DNA of 64,000 nucleotides, taken from positions 124,001 to 188,000 of the forward strand of contig AP026173.1 in assembly GCA_030295235.1 (NCBI GenBank), in the 5' to 3' direction. This stretch comes from Fistulifera solaris (lineage: Eukaryota; Bacillariophyta; Bacillariophyceae; Naviculales; Stauroneidaceae). Below the pieces are notes generated by a model. It searched no databases and was not told where the DNA came from. It was given only the letters and a program-made list of their open reading frames with translations. Every line of letters begins with the position of its first letter. The first letter of the stretch is position 1. Positions 10,401 through 21,562 of this stretch are shown here, piece by piece. The translations under genes were made by a program, and so were the position numbers.

Positions 10401-11419
10401 GAGTGTCTCTTTCCTATTACAAGCAACAGAATCCCTGGGTATCCCATGAGCTTGTTTGCTGTTTGTGCAAGAAAATCCGGGGTGAGATGCTAGCGTTCCA
10501 ACTCAGCACACCCTCATGGTCTGCACCGCAATACGCTGTTGCTCATATCACGTGCGTACAGCACAGCAATCTGGTGGATTTGGAACTGGATCGCAGCAGT
10601 CGATTGGAGTTCGACTATCGTAAGATTGGTACCTTGCTCGAATCGGCGAGGCCTTGCAGCTTGTGTAAAAATGCAGGGGCTACGATTCGATGTCGACATT
10701 GCCATCAATGTTATCATTACGAGTGCGCTGTTTCAACCAAATGGAAATTTCACAAAAAGCGCTCGTTCTGTTGTCCGGATCATCGCTCGAATCGAATTAA
10801 TGGCACCAACCCGGCGACCCGCGCCACTTTAACTTCAGATACAGAAACACCGGCCTCGTTCTTTCAACACGCTCTCTTCTCGATGAATGACAGTTCACAT
10901 CCCCAAGAAGATATCCCTGGAAATCTTGACATTACCAATACACGATTGGAAGACATTTATGACGACAAGGAAGACGAGGATACGGAAAGTTCTTGGACGA
11001 GTGATGACGAAAGCGAATCCGATAAGAGCGAAAGACAGGAAGAAGCCGGAGAGGAGTTGCAAACGACTGCTGAAGACTCAAACGGCGGCGGTAATCCTGC
11101 GCAAAACTTGGAATGCAGTGATATTTTAACCGTGCCAGAAGAGGAGGGTCAAAGCCACTTATGTCGTCTACACCGCCAGTCGATTGGCGCTCTGTGGAAC
11201 GTCGATTTTATCGTCACACGCCGCACGGGCGGTGCATCGCTACTGCAGATTGCTGCTGCGCGCACGGATCCGTTCGACAATTTGCGCGACGGTGACACGG
11301 TCTTGGCCATTAATGGTTTACGCATTGGCGAGGCAGGATTCGATACGCTCGACCAAATTCTAGCGCGTCTTGGACAGGAAGTGGATACACTGATGGAGGT
11401 GCAGCGAAAGTCGTGGTAG
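7470..11419 (+). CDS. LSD1-like histone demethylase with two extended PHD modules and a PDZ domain
   Basis: Two exons (7470-7940, 8042-11419; GTACGT donor, phase 0) encode 1282 residues. A flavin amine oxidase domain begins with the dinucleotide motif IAIVGGGLAGLSCAKRL (near 240), has RWGGRVHT and LDLGAAWIHG, and carries the LSD1-type FAD-site lysine in GFGLLNKLYLHFDRAFW (near 614) and FFCGEHTTALHPSLAHGAW (near 768). Two extended PHD modules follow (about 830-937 and 961-1073), each with a C2HC knuckle, a linker, then CxxC-type PHD ligands and CGRHR or CPDHR. An acidic Asp/Glu/Ser tract (about 1130-1173) precedes a PDZ domain (about 1200-1281; FDNLRDGDTVLAINGLRIGE). I do not recognise a SWIRM domain; the N-terminal 230 residues are unassigned. 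The likely role is removal of methyl groups from histone lysines in the nucleus. Confidence 0.9.
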
Positions 11420-12042
11420 CCAGTCATCAGGTTAATGGAGTAAGATGATGATTGAACAAGATGTTGTTTAGGTTACCGTCAAAGGACTCCGGACTTTTCT
11501 AGCTAGAGAGAGAGAGGGTCTCCCTAGTTTTGTGTTTGTGATATGCTACTCCGCGTTCATTACCGCTCGGTACCCGTTCCTACAAATTTCGGTCACAATG
11601 ACTGTTCTTTTTCGAGGAGAAGCACTGGAAGCTGGAAGGTTCGGGAAAAAGTGTACACTCACGTAGGCTCCCCTAGAAAAATGTACAAAGCAGAGGTGCG
11701 TTCCCGTGTCTCCCTGAACTGTCAACCCAAATGTAGTGTATGTACCGGAGAGCCTTCTACGCACTTCGTCAAGTTCCGTTTGTCTGCCTCGAACATTGGA
11801 GATTCACTCATGCGCATTCCTGCGCCGAATGCGAAAACCGACCTAGTTTGTATCGAGTGGGAAGTAGAAAGATTGACGAAAGAGAACGCACGAGAAGAAA
11901 GGGAAGGTTTTGAATCCGAACCCATCGAATAGGCCAAAACGATCCACATCCGATCAGCATTCTCACTGATCACAAAAATCAATCAACGATTTCAAGAAGA
12001 AGAAAAAAGAGAAGAAAAAAGAACGCAATTCAAAGAGCTACC
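11420..12042. other. Intergenic region upstream of PFL
   Basis: About 620 bp containing a short GA run (near 11503-11515) and a purine-rich leader (AAGAAGAAAAAAGAG) just before the PFL start. An ATG-started open frame of 129 codons (11543-11932) has no recognisable domain and is not called. Confidence 0.4.
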
Positions 12043-15000
12043 ATGTTCAAGCCCAAGACTGTCTTGTCGCACAAAGTCCGACTATCCTACTCGGACTCCA
12101 ATCGTCTCGATCAGAAAAGTGCACCTTGGCGAAAGAATTTTGGATCCTTTCCGTCGCTGCGATCGGATGAAGACCTGGAACAAATGGGGGATGAATGGAT
12201 CATCGGCGACGCCTCCAAACTGCCAAGACTGGACGCTCCGGAAGCCTTTCCGGGCGATTGCAACGTGAAGGAGTACGTTCTGGAGCATGTGACGCCCTAC
12301 GACGGCGATGCTTCCTTCCTTGCGCCCGCGACGGACCGAACCAAGAAAACCTGGGCCCGCTGCGAAGAGCTCATGGAATTGGAACGCCAACGAGGCATTT
12401 TGGACGTAGACACCAGGATACCTTCGACGATTACAAGCCACGGACCTGGTTATGTACTGAGCAAGGACGAAGATGTTATTTACGGGTTACAAACGGAGGA
12501 GCCTTTGAAACGGGCCTGCAAGCCGTTGGGTGGCTTTAAAGTGGTGCAAGGAGCTTTGGAAAGTTACGGATACAAGGCGGATCCGGAGATGGCCAAGATT
12601 TACACGACGCAAGTTTCGACGCACAACGATACGGTCTTTAGTATGTACACCAAGGAAATGCGCGCGGCTCGTCACAGTCATTTGTTGACCGGATTACCCG
12701 ATGCCTACGGACGAGGACGTATCATTGGCGACTATCGTCGACTCGCTCTTTATGGAACCGATGATTTGATTCGACGCAAGAAGCTGGACTACGATGCACT
12801 CAAAGGTACCGCCACGGAAACAATGCAACTCCGATCGGAAATCACACAACAAGTGAAAGGGTTGAAAGAGCTTACCGTCATGTCCGATGCGTACGGTGTG
12901 GATGTTCGAAAGCCCGCGAAAACGTTTAAGGAAGCGGTTCAGTTTATGTGGTTAGGTCATACTGCGGCATTGAAGCAGCAAGACGGAGCTGCCATGTCCA
13001 TTGGACGTTGGGATGCCTTTTGGATATTTATGCGGAGAAGGATCTAGCAGAGGGAATCGTGACGGAGCAGGAGATACAAGAGATTATTGACGATGTGGTG
13101 ATCAAGATGCGACTGGTCCGCCACTTGCGTCCTCCTGCATACAATGAGCTGTTTTCCGGCGATCCGACTTGGCTGACGATTGCTTTGGGTGGCTGCAAAG
13201 AAGATGGCACGAGTCTAGTCACCAAGACTTCCTATCGCTTCTTGCATACCCTTACGAATTTAGGTCCTGCTCCTGAGCCCAACTTGACAGTGCTTTGGTC
13301 TCAAAACTTGCCTAACAACTTCAAGGAATACTGCGCTCAGCAATCCATTGACACGTCGTCCATTCAGTACGAGAACGACGATATGATGCGACAAGTATTT
13401 GGCTGTGACTACGGCATCGCGTGTTGCGTGTCAGGTATGCGTATTGGAGTTGACATGCAATTTTTCGGTGCAAGAACCAACATGGTGAAGCTTTTGCTCA
13501 TGTGCTTGAACGGCGGTAGAGATGAAATGCACGGTGATAAATTGTGCCACGATCTTGAAGCCGAATGCGCGAAACTGGGAATTGGAAAAGGCGACGAAGA
13601 CAGACCCATCAGCTATGAGCAAATTGAACGGCTGTACTTTGACATCGCTATGCCGTGGATGGCCAAGCTGTACGCTGAGACGATGAATACAATCCACTAT
13701 TCACATGATCGTGCTTGCTACGAAAACTTGCAAATGGCATTACACAACTCCAATGTGAACCGCTTGATGGCTTTTGGATGCGCTGGACTCTCGGTTGTCG
13801 CGGACTCCCTGGCCGCAATCAAGTATGATGACGTCTTCCCCGTTCGTAACGAGGCGGGTCTTACGGTCGGCTTTCGCCGTGCACACCCCAATCGAGAGAT
13901 TCCTCAGTTCGGCAACGATGACGACCGTGTGGACTCTCTGGCGGTCCGTGTTTGCTCTCGATTTTACGATGAACTGAACAAGCAACCTTTGTACCGCAAT
14001 GCAAAAGCCACGCTTTCTATTTTGACCATTACGTCCAACTTGGTCTACGGCAAGGCAACGGGGGCGAGTCCAGATGGACGTGTCGCTGGAGAGTCCTTCG
14101 CGCCTGGTTGCAATCCAATGCACGGTCGTGATAAGAACGGAGCTTTGGCATCTCTAAGTTCGGTCACAAAGATTCCGTACGCCAAGTGTATGGATGGAGT
14201 TTCCAATACATTCTGTCTGTTGCCGAACGCGTTGGGACAACCAAAGAATCGGAAATCCAATTTGGCTACCCTCTTGGACGGCTACTTCGCGCACAACGGT
14301 CATCACATCAATATTAACGTCTTGAGCCGAGATATATTGAGGGATGCACATCTTCACCCCGAGAAGTATCCCAATTTGACCATTCGGGTGAGTGGTTACG
14401 CCGTTCGCTTCTGCCGTCTTACTCCCGAGCAGCGTGAGGGAAGTGATGGCGCGCACCATGCACTCCTCCAGTGTCGTCACCATGGCCCACACCGACAAAA
14501 ATCACGAGTTGTACGGCTTCGATGATATGGAAGAAAAGAAACAAGAAGAACTTCACATCGAAGAGATGGAAGGTGTGATTGAAGGCAATGCAGTATTGGG
14601 TAGTGTTTACTCGTTCGAAACGTTTTCGACAACGGATGGACCTGGAATTCGAACGAACGTCTTCTTGCAAGGTTGCCCCAAGAAATGTACCTTTTGTTGC
14701 AACCCAGAGACACAAGCTCTGGCCAACCCCAAGGATCATCCGGAATTTGCCATGTCTTCGGCAGAAGTGGCTTCGTTGGTCAGCAAATACTCGGAATGGC
14801 TCAAGCCGCGCGGTGGCGGAATCACCGTTTCGGGAGGAGAAGCTTTGGTGCAGCCTGATTTCGTCAGCGACTTGTTCCAAAAGATTCACGAGGAAGGCTT
14901 GACCACTTGTTTAGACACAGCCTGCTTTGGCAACAAGGCCCGTTGGGACAAGGTGCTACCTCACACCGACAACGTCTTGTTGTGTATGAAAGGCATGGAC

Positions 15001-15366
15001 AACGATGTGGCTGCCAGTGTTGCTCGGGTATCCCCTGCGGAGATGCAGAAATCGAAAGACTTCGCCCGATACATCCGAGACTCCTATCCCAACATTCGCA
15101 TTACGTTACGTTGGGTGCTGTTGAAGGGTATCACCGACACGGATAGTGAATTGGACGCGCTCGCAGCGTTCGCGAAGGAACTCGGGCCCGTGTTCCATAC
15201 CATCGAGTTGATTCCTTACCATGAGTTGGGCCGCGAAAAGTACGACGCGTTGGAGTGGGAGTATCCTTTGCAAGATATGACGTCCTACAAGAAAGAAGAC
15301 GCACAGCGTGTTCAAGAACGATTGCTGAATGCACAGGTGGCGACTATTTTGAGCAACGTTGCTTAA
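12043..15366 (+). CDS. Pyruvate formate-lyase fused to PFL-activating enzyme (two compensating frameshifts)
   Basis: The first ~800 residues are pyruvate formate-lyase, which cleaves pyruvate plus CoA to acetyl-CoA and formate through a glycyl radical. The catalytic cysteine pair is in [13 protein letters not shown] (near 459) and the radical Gly loop is RVSGYAVRF (near 785). About 60 residues later a radical-SAM activating enzyme begins: [20 protein letters not shown]3CX2C cluster [24 protein letters not shown]. Two one-base shifts occur: a missing T at 13018-13021 inside PFL (DAF to LDIYAEKDL), and an extra G at 14438-14440 at the PFL C-terminus (LTPEQRE to EVMARTMH). With both, the whole 3324 nt is divisible by three and no stop separates the enzymes, so one polypeptide of about 1107 residues is inferred. 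The N-terminus is basic and could be a mitochondrial signal. Confidence 0.85.
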
Positions 15367-15518
15367 CAAGGCGACGACCAATTTGAAGTGTAGTTATTGT
15401 GGAAGTAATGCATATAAATATTGAAAACAGACTTTCATTTAGTTGATAACCTCTGTTTCCATCCCATGCATGTTTTTCTTTATCATTACATCCTTTTCGT
15501 ATTCTGATCTCAGTTCGA

Positions 15519-16418
15519 CTACGCATTCAAAAACGCCGCATCTTCGTTGAGTTCGCCTTCCATAAGCACCGCATCTTCCATATCCTTGTGCATGGAAGCA
15601 TCCCGGAACAGAGCGTGCATGAACACTAAGAAGCCCGATGAAAACAATGTCCACCAGAACACATTCTGGAACACCCACATTAAGTAAAAGACGGAAACAA
15701 TACCCAAACCGACGGCCGCCGTTTTCTGAGGAATTTGAACGGCTGCAGCAAGGTGTGAGTGAAAGAAAGTTCAAACACCTTTGACACAAGCAAATCGCCT
15801 TGGAAACTCGATTGCCCGGTTACGGCAAAAAAAACAACCTCACGAAAGTTACGTACATCCCAATGCCAGCGTTCCATTCGAAGATGCTCGAATGAACCAC
15901 ATGCATCCCGCGGCCCAAATTCCTACCAAAATCAGTGTCGTTGGGCTGGTAATGACCGTCAAACAAAAGAGCAGGATCGTCATGAGGAAATAATTCAAAT
16001 AAAAGAACGTAATATTGTGACGCAACCGTTCCACCAACAACGAAATATTCTTTTCGACATAGAATCCTCGTTCTTCTCCAATCCCGAAAAAGATGGCCGG
16101 AGTGCGCAATTGATCGCGTCGGAAGATCGTCCCTACGTATTGTTTGGTGCTATCCGGAATCGAAGCCGATACGCGTCCCATGGCTTCGTTGGCTCCACTC
16201 GAGTCCCATTTTTCTTTCTGAATTCATGAGGAGAAGTATTAAGAGTAAAGAGAGAGAGAAAGTGGTAAGAAAAAAGTCATTTCTTTTTCGTGAAACAACA
16301 TGGACCCCACAGCGGGCCTTTATAACTCGATGTGCACGTACGCGGAAGTCATCAAGCCCATAAAAGAACCGACGGAGCTCGCTCCTCCCGCAGCATCACC
16401 CGTATTCAAGTGTGACAT
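15519..16418 (-). CDS. PRA1 (prenylated Rab acceptor/Yip3) family membrane protein
   Basis: Three exons read on the minus strand (16418-16338, 16217-15857, 15742-15519) encode 221 residues, and the summed length is in frame. PRA1 proteins sit in ER, Golgi and endosomal membranes and bind prenylated Rab GTPases. The core is ERLRHNITFFYLNYFL followed by two paired hydrophobic segments (MTILLFCLTVITSPTTLILV, then GLGIVSVFYLMWVFQNVFWW), split by an intron with a GTACGT donor. The C-terminus is FMHALFRDASMHKD plus an acidic tail, typical of the family. The first intron has an unusual GTGCAC donor, so that junction is the least certain; the start MSHLNTGDAAGG is the first ATG of exon 1. Confidence 0.8.
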
Positions 16419-17118
16419 TGTGAATTGTTTGATTGGTGCTTGAGAAAGATGGTAATTATAGTTCGATGTTGGTGAATTACAGAAGACAAGAATGACAGCG
16501 CTGCAATGGGCGTCTTTTATTCTTGGCGAAGAGGGGCGAGACGACCGTTGCAACTTGCAACACGAGTCATTCTCGCAAAGACTGTGTGTTTGCGTTCTGT
16601 CATTCGAGAGTCTCTCCAGTTCACGAATATGACATCACTTTTGGGGGAGCGACTGGCTGGAACCTACAGTACTTAATACGCGATACTCTGAAGAGTTGCA
16701 CTTGCATCGGCTAATTCGAAAACCTCCGGCACGCCAGTCTCGCTTTCAAATACGCCATCGGTCGCGGAGTAGCGCACCAGTGATGGCCCAACCGTTAAAG
16801 TTTCATCCTCCTTCTCGCGGGAAACTCAGTGGATGACGATGACCTTGTTGCTTGTTGAGTGTTGAACCTTTGGATGCAAGTGAACATGATGACGATATCA
16901 TTAAAGATGTAAGGAACAAAGCTTCTGAAGATTATTAAAAGAATGTTTAATTTTGTGGTTGTGGGTTCTATATCTCTATTTCAAATTTTCTTATGATAGT
17001 AAAAAGGTCACCAAACGCCGAGGAGACAGTTCCCTTTTGCTGGGTTGCTTGACAAAAAACGATTATCTTGAATACTTTTGGATGACAGGTTCATCCCAAA
17101 AATTTCTCAATATCACTC
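16419..17118. other. Intergenic region, no gene seen
   Basis: About 700 bp upstream of PRA1 and downstream of the small gene at 17119. I see no conserved reading frame, RNA or repeat. Confidence 0.4.
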
Positions 17119-17397
17119 TCAGTACCCATTGCTCGATGCGTCTACAAAAAATCCCCACTCCGAGTCGGTCGAGGATGGTGATGGGTCATAGCATATGGAA
17201 TCACCAAGTACCATGATTGGTGGATCGGAAGAATGGAGCAGTAACTTTGGTATGGCATCCACACTGGAAGAAGTCGTTGTCGTGGTGGTAGAAGAGGCAT
17301 TGGACAAGGACGAGCTAAACCGCCGGCTCAAGACCCTGCCTTTTTGTCGTTGTTTGCTGTGATTTAACAGTATACTCCGGTTGTAAATAGAAGGCAT
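17119..17397 (-). CDS. Small hypothetical protein with Thr/Ser run and WGFFVD tail
   Basis: An ATG-started single-exon frame of 92 residues that I do not recognise. The N-terminus is basic (NHSKQRQKGRVLSRRF), a Ser/Thr run including six consecutive Thr follows, and the C-terminus is more conserved-looking (PPIMVLGDSICYDP, then DSEWGFFVDASSNGY). The frame continues upstream without a stop for about 50 codons, but the ATG at 17397 lies in a good context (AACACC before ATG). It could be a genuine small protein or a chance frame. Confidence 0.4.
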   Translation of the reverse strand: MPSIYNRSILLNHSKQRQKGRVLSRRFSSSLSNASSTTTTTTSSSVDAIPKLLLHSSDPPIMVLGDSICYDPSPSSTDSEWGFFVDASSNGY

Positions 17398-18373
17398 GGT
17401 GTTGTTGACGTTTGACGTAAAGAAATGGATTCTGTGTTTGTGTGAAATAGGAGAATGAACGCAATGAAAGTCAAGTATTGCAATCAAGAGCGTGCTTTGA
17501 ATCTTCGTCGTCGTGTGAGCGAAAATAAATACGGAGTAATGGAAAATCATCGAGAGAGCGAAACAGCGAGAAAGTTTCGTTGATGGGAGAGGGCCGTACC
17601 CCGTAGAATTTCCACGGAGCGCAGTCTGTGATCGTCGGCTTCAAGGTGCATTTTCTTCGATCGAGCGAGTAAGTCGTGGAATAGGATAAGTACACGAATT
17701 GCGACAGTCACGCTGTGACTGCGATACAAGAAAAGTAGTCCGAGGATTTCATTTTCTACTGAAGCGACAGCCGCGTCATGTCGCATCCGTATACGTGGCC
17801 AATATTTGCTGCAACTCTCTAATTGCGGATACGGCGTCATGTCCTTGCCACGTACAACAACGATGTCCTTTCTGAGGGACATCGTACTTCCTATTACAGT
17901 CTGGACAACTTGTATGGTTCTAATGAGTAGTCTTGTGTGTCGATTGTGTCCGACGTCATCATATAATTTCTAAATTCATTCGTGATCTTGAAATGCTACT
18001 ATTTTTCGTACAGTTAATTGATCGTTTGGCTCGGACGCGAGGAGAAAGCGGAAAGGCATACGTCATGTATTCTTGGTCTTGCTCAGTCAGTTTGAGTCGA
18101 CCTTCCCATCTTCAACGTTCACCATTTACTCTACCTTTTAGTGTAGGAGACGTTTGACCCGAGGAGGACCTTTTCGCTCGTCCGCAGCGTCGCCGCCACG
18201 AAACACGAAACAGCAAGAAAGGCGCGGACGACGACGTTTCTTCGTTTCGTTTCGTCAATGCACACCAAGTCCGTTCATATTATTTTTTTATCGACGAAAC
18301 ACGAAACAAAACAGATTTCTGCAACCTAAAACAAAGTTGTTTATTTCACACTACAAAATCAACATCACCACAG
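17398..18373. other. Intergenic region with CGAAAC repeats near its right end
   Basis: No gene is called. The last 180 bp before the MALPL gene contain CACGAAACACGAAAC near 18197-18211, TTCGTTTCGTTTCG near 18239-18252, and CGAAACACGAAAC near 18294-18307, which are direct and inverted copies of one 6-7 bp motif. Confidence 0.5.
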
Positions 18374-18859
18374 ATGGCTCTTCCACTCCCAGTGTTACGG
18401 CTTATTGCCGAGGCAAAGAGCGTTTGTATAGTCACAGACAATGCCGTTGCGCCGGCCGCACCCGTATCGACTGCGTCGGTCAAAGTTCTTCGCCGGCATC
18501 ATAGTTCACCTCCTGTTGTTGCACCAAGTTGTCGCTGGAGTAGCTCTTCTCCGTCGCCGTGCCGTTGGACGAGCTCCGATGGAAAAGAAAACACGAATGC
18601 TTCACACAGAGCCATGCCTGTGAAAGGACGGATATCGTGTTCATCGTCGCTTCCACGAAAGCCCGAGCGAACCCCGGCAAGTCCTGACGAAAAACTTTCA
18701 CCCATATCACCCATGTCCATTCAAAGTTTGTGCAAATCAAACCACCTGATGATCCAGCACCTCCCGTCGCCCATAGCTTCGCCGCAACGGCGGAGGAATA
18801 GTTTGAGGAATTCTACCATTATCTTATCCGAAGCTTTGGCTACAGCTCTGACTTTTTAA
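18374..18859 (+). CDS. Small MALPL-family protein, copy 1
   Basis: A 161-residue single-exon protein without a known domain. It begins MALPLPVLRLIAEAKSVCIV and has TDNAVAPAAPVS, then a Ser/Pro/Arg-rich disordered middle and a C-terminal helix-like end, NSTIILSEALATAL. The gene at 21563 shares the start (MALPL, then hydrophobic residues, I-V-x-D-N-A-x-A-P) and the end (ILSEVLEKTM), so the two are paralogues. The conserved ends around a variable middle suggest short interaction motifs. Nothing in the sequence indicates function. Confidence 0.6.
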   Translation: MALPLPVLRLIAEAKSVCIVTDNAVAPAAPVSTASVKVLRRHHSSPPVVAPSCRWSSSSPSPCRWTSSDGKENTNASHRAMPVKGRISCSSSLPRKPERTPASPDEKLSPISPMSIQSLCKSNHLMIQHLPSPIASPQRRRNSLRNSTIILSEALATALTF

Positions 18860-19708
18860 TTTCATTTCTACGACCTCCCTCGCTACTCACATGCTTGCGT
18901 GTCCCCTATTTCAGCATTCATAATGGCATCGCCTCCTTTTCGCGCTTCACAACGATATTTCATACGGATTATAATACTACTAATTAACTCATCCCTTTTC
19001 ATAAGTAGACCCCCTTTAAGTAATTTGGAACACAATCTTTGTTTTTTGCCTTGGTAAGCGCGTCGCAATCATCCCTTATCTAAAACGTAACGAGATACCC
19101 CGACTTGATTATTTGCGACGCGAGTGACGATATGTCAAATTCGATGATTCGCTCGCTTGTGTTGACATAGAAATCGATTCTTTAAAACGCACTACCATTG
19201 CTTGATGCGCCAAAGGTCAGCAGATCCATAGTGGCCACAAACTTGCTTTTTGTGACCAAAAGCACTTTGAATCTGTTGGGTTTCAATTTTACTATAGACT
19301 ACAAGTGTATATTACTTTTTGCCCGACTGGAATGCAGTCACGAGTCGCAATTGCTGTGTATGATGTTCAAAAGAAGTCTCCCACCAGCGCGGAACGCATC
19401 GTCTTTCGATACTCAAGCAAATACCATTCTATACCTACGATTCGCATTTGCTATCCATCTCCTGATTTCTGAGTCCAATCGCTCGCCGATCCTGTTCTTC
19501 CCTATTTACTATAGTTGTAGAGTGTAGTCCGTTTTCGCCACGACTGATTTTCAAGTTGAGTGAGTCATGAACGATCTGTCACACTGCGACACACGCTGCT
19601 TTCAATATTGACGTTGTTTATCGACTTCATTCATTGCAGCCTTTGTAACCCTCATAGAAAGACTCTTGCTGCTTCATTGTTGCACATTAATTTTATCAAC
19701 AGAGAAGA
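18860..19708. other. Intergenic region with one dispersed hairpin element
   Basis: About 850 bp without a gene. At 19324-19341 lies GACTGGAATGCAGTCACG, preceded by TTTACTATAG some 45 bp upstream. The same pairing of motifs recurs at 24640-24675, which ties this site to the dispersed hairpin family. Confidence 0.55.
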
Positions 19709-20633
19709 ATGGAGAAAGAGAATCCTTCATCCCGATCGGCGAATGTGAGCAATCCGTATGCTTCACAGAAGAAGGAAGCACCGTCATTGCCGCCGAATTT
19801 ACCCACGACACCTCGTGATCTTTTTTCTTGCCCATTTGCCGTCTTCTGTGACTCAATTAGACAAAGAAACAACTTCCGAAAAGTCTACGAGTGAGTCTGC
19901 GGCCAAAAGCAATAACGCCGACAATGACGTGCCTTGGGCGCAGCGCTTGTTAAGCAGCCAAGTGCCCATGTTTGCGGAAATACAAACTGTAACAGAATAT
20001 TACAATTTACAACCCAAACACGGACAGTTCTATCGAATCACTGGAAAATTGGTTCACAAAACAGTACACAGTCCTACTTGCGTTTCGCTGGTGCTCGAAG
20101 ATCCGCTTACGTCGCCACCCACCCGCAAACGCCGCGTCAGTTTTCCCCTGGGACCCCGTTCGAGCCGAACACCGGGAAACAACGCGGATCCTTCGACGCC
20201 CAAATATTTGGGCGGCAAAGCGCCGGCTTCGGTGATTCGACGAAAATCATCTTTGCTGCGAAAAACACCGGTTGCGGCGCCGCCATCGGCACTCGACAGT
20301 CTCGTGACAGCTTTGAAAGGACGTGTGTGGGTGATTGTTCGCCATATTCCAATCAACAACATCACTGTGGGTGATCTAGTCATGATTATGGGAAGTACAC
20401 AAATCTTGACAGAAACTACATTTTTAAATGAGGAGGACGGAGAATTCGTACGTGACGTGCAGCAACGCTGCACCGAACGGACTCACTTTCTTCAGGCTCG
20501 CATTGTACGGAGTGCGGCCGGTACGGATATGAAACTCTATGAACAAGCATTAAAGGCGCGTCGTACGTACATGACGCAGAGAGAAAAGTCGGCAACTACA
20601 AACTTAGATCGTGAAGAGCATCGTGCCAATTAG
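19709..20633 (+). CDS. TEN1: TEN1, CST telomere-capping complex subunit (one frameshift)
   Basis: About 307 residues with a single OB fold. The first strands read KHGQFYRITGKLVHKTVHS and CVSLVLEDPL; the later part reads GRVWVIVRHIPINNITVGDL followed by VMIMGS. The C-terminal helix FLQARIVRSAAGTDMKLYEQ and ALKARRTY aligns by eye with the human TEN1 end (VKARVLTCVEGMNLPLLEQA). TEN1 pairs with STN1 at telomeres and stalled forks. A basic insert of about 70 residues (RKRRVSF, RRKSSLLRKT) lies between the strands, making the protein over twice the human length. The N-terminal MEKENPSSRSANVSNPY is in another frame, joined at the T run 19821-19826 (five Ts would restore frame). Identification is by pattern, not by search. 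Confidence 0.65.
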
Positions 20634-21562
20634 GAGTCGTTCTAGTTTTCCACGAACGTGACTGATATTAGCGTCACTGTTTTTGATCCCATTTCATTCT
20701 AAAAACAACAAGTTCTGCCTTTAGCTGAGATTGGTTCTTAATGACACTGCACTCCACATCTTGGGATCTTCGAGCGAAGTTATTTCTTTCGACACAAGAT
20801 ACCTTTCACAAGACGCTCAGAAGTCCCAATAAATGCTCTGTTCACAGTTGACGTTTTGCTGCGTTCGTACTTCTCTTTGTCTCCCTAGATCTCTGAGTTT
20901 CGGGACTTTATCTGGTAACAGGTCCGAGTTTGAACCAAGAAGCAAGACCTCGACGTACTCGAAATTCCGGAGCTTGATTATTGAGATTCAAATGAGATTC
21001 TAGTTGCATGTACACCACTTTTTCTTTTCGGCTCTTTTCGATCTTGAATGTTATAATTTCTAACTGAATGACAGAAAGACGGGACTTAGAACTCTTTGTT
21101 TCCAGCTCGTTGTTGCTCTCACTGGAAATTGCAGCGTTCGGATGAATCGCGCTTCGCCCTAGCCGAAGCAGTAGAATCATGATTGTCCATGTTAATTCAT
21201 TGGGCACAGAGCCGAACTCCGTCAATAAACGATAAGAAGAATTCACACATGCTAAAGTTCTTCAACCCTTAATTCTGAAAACAAATCAACGGGCATGTGT
21301 AACTTTATAAGGAAACCGTGGTACATTCTATGCGATACTCATTTCACTGGATCCGTAAAAACGCAAAGATGAAAAGTGCGCATTTCGCATTCATCTCGTG
21401 CGGCTTGTTTCTTGTTTCCGATGTCTCCTCAAACCGGATGCAAAGCATGAGACGGCGAAAGATGGTGGATGTATGTTTTGCTTCCACAGATTTATTGAGC
21501 CTCTTTTGAAAATCATCGCATCTTATAATTTTTATTCTTTTCTCTTCTTCTTCTTCTTCATC
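20634..21562. other. Intergenic region, no gene seen
   Basis: About 930 bp between TEN1 and the second MALPL gene. A minus-strand open frame near 20908-21246 has no recognisable feature. A CTTCTTCTTCTT leader lies directly before the ATG at 21563. Confidence 0.4.

Noticed and set aside
11543-11932. ATG-started open frame of 129 codons upstream of PFL
   Set aside because: No domain, no targeting signal, and a position inside the likely PFL promoter; composition looks like intergenic DNA.
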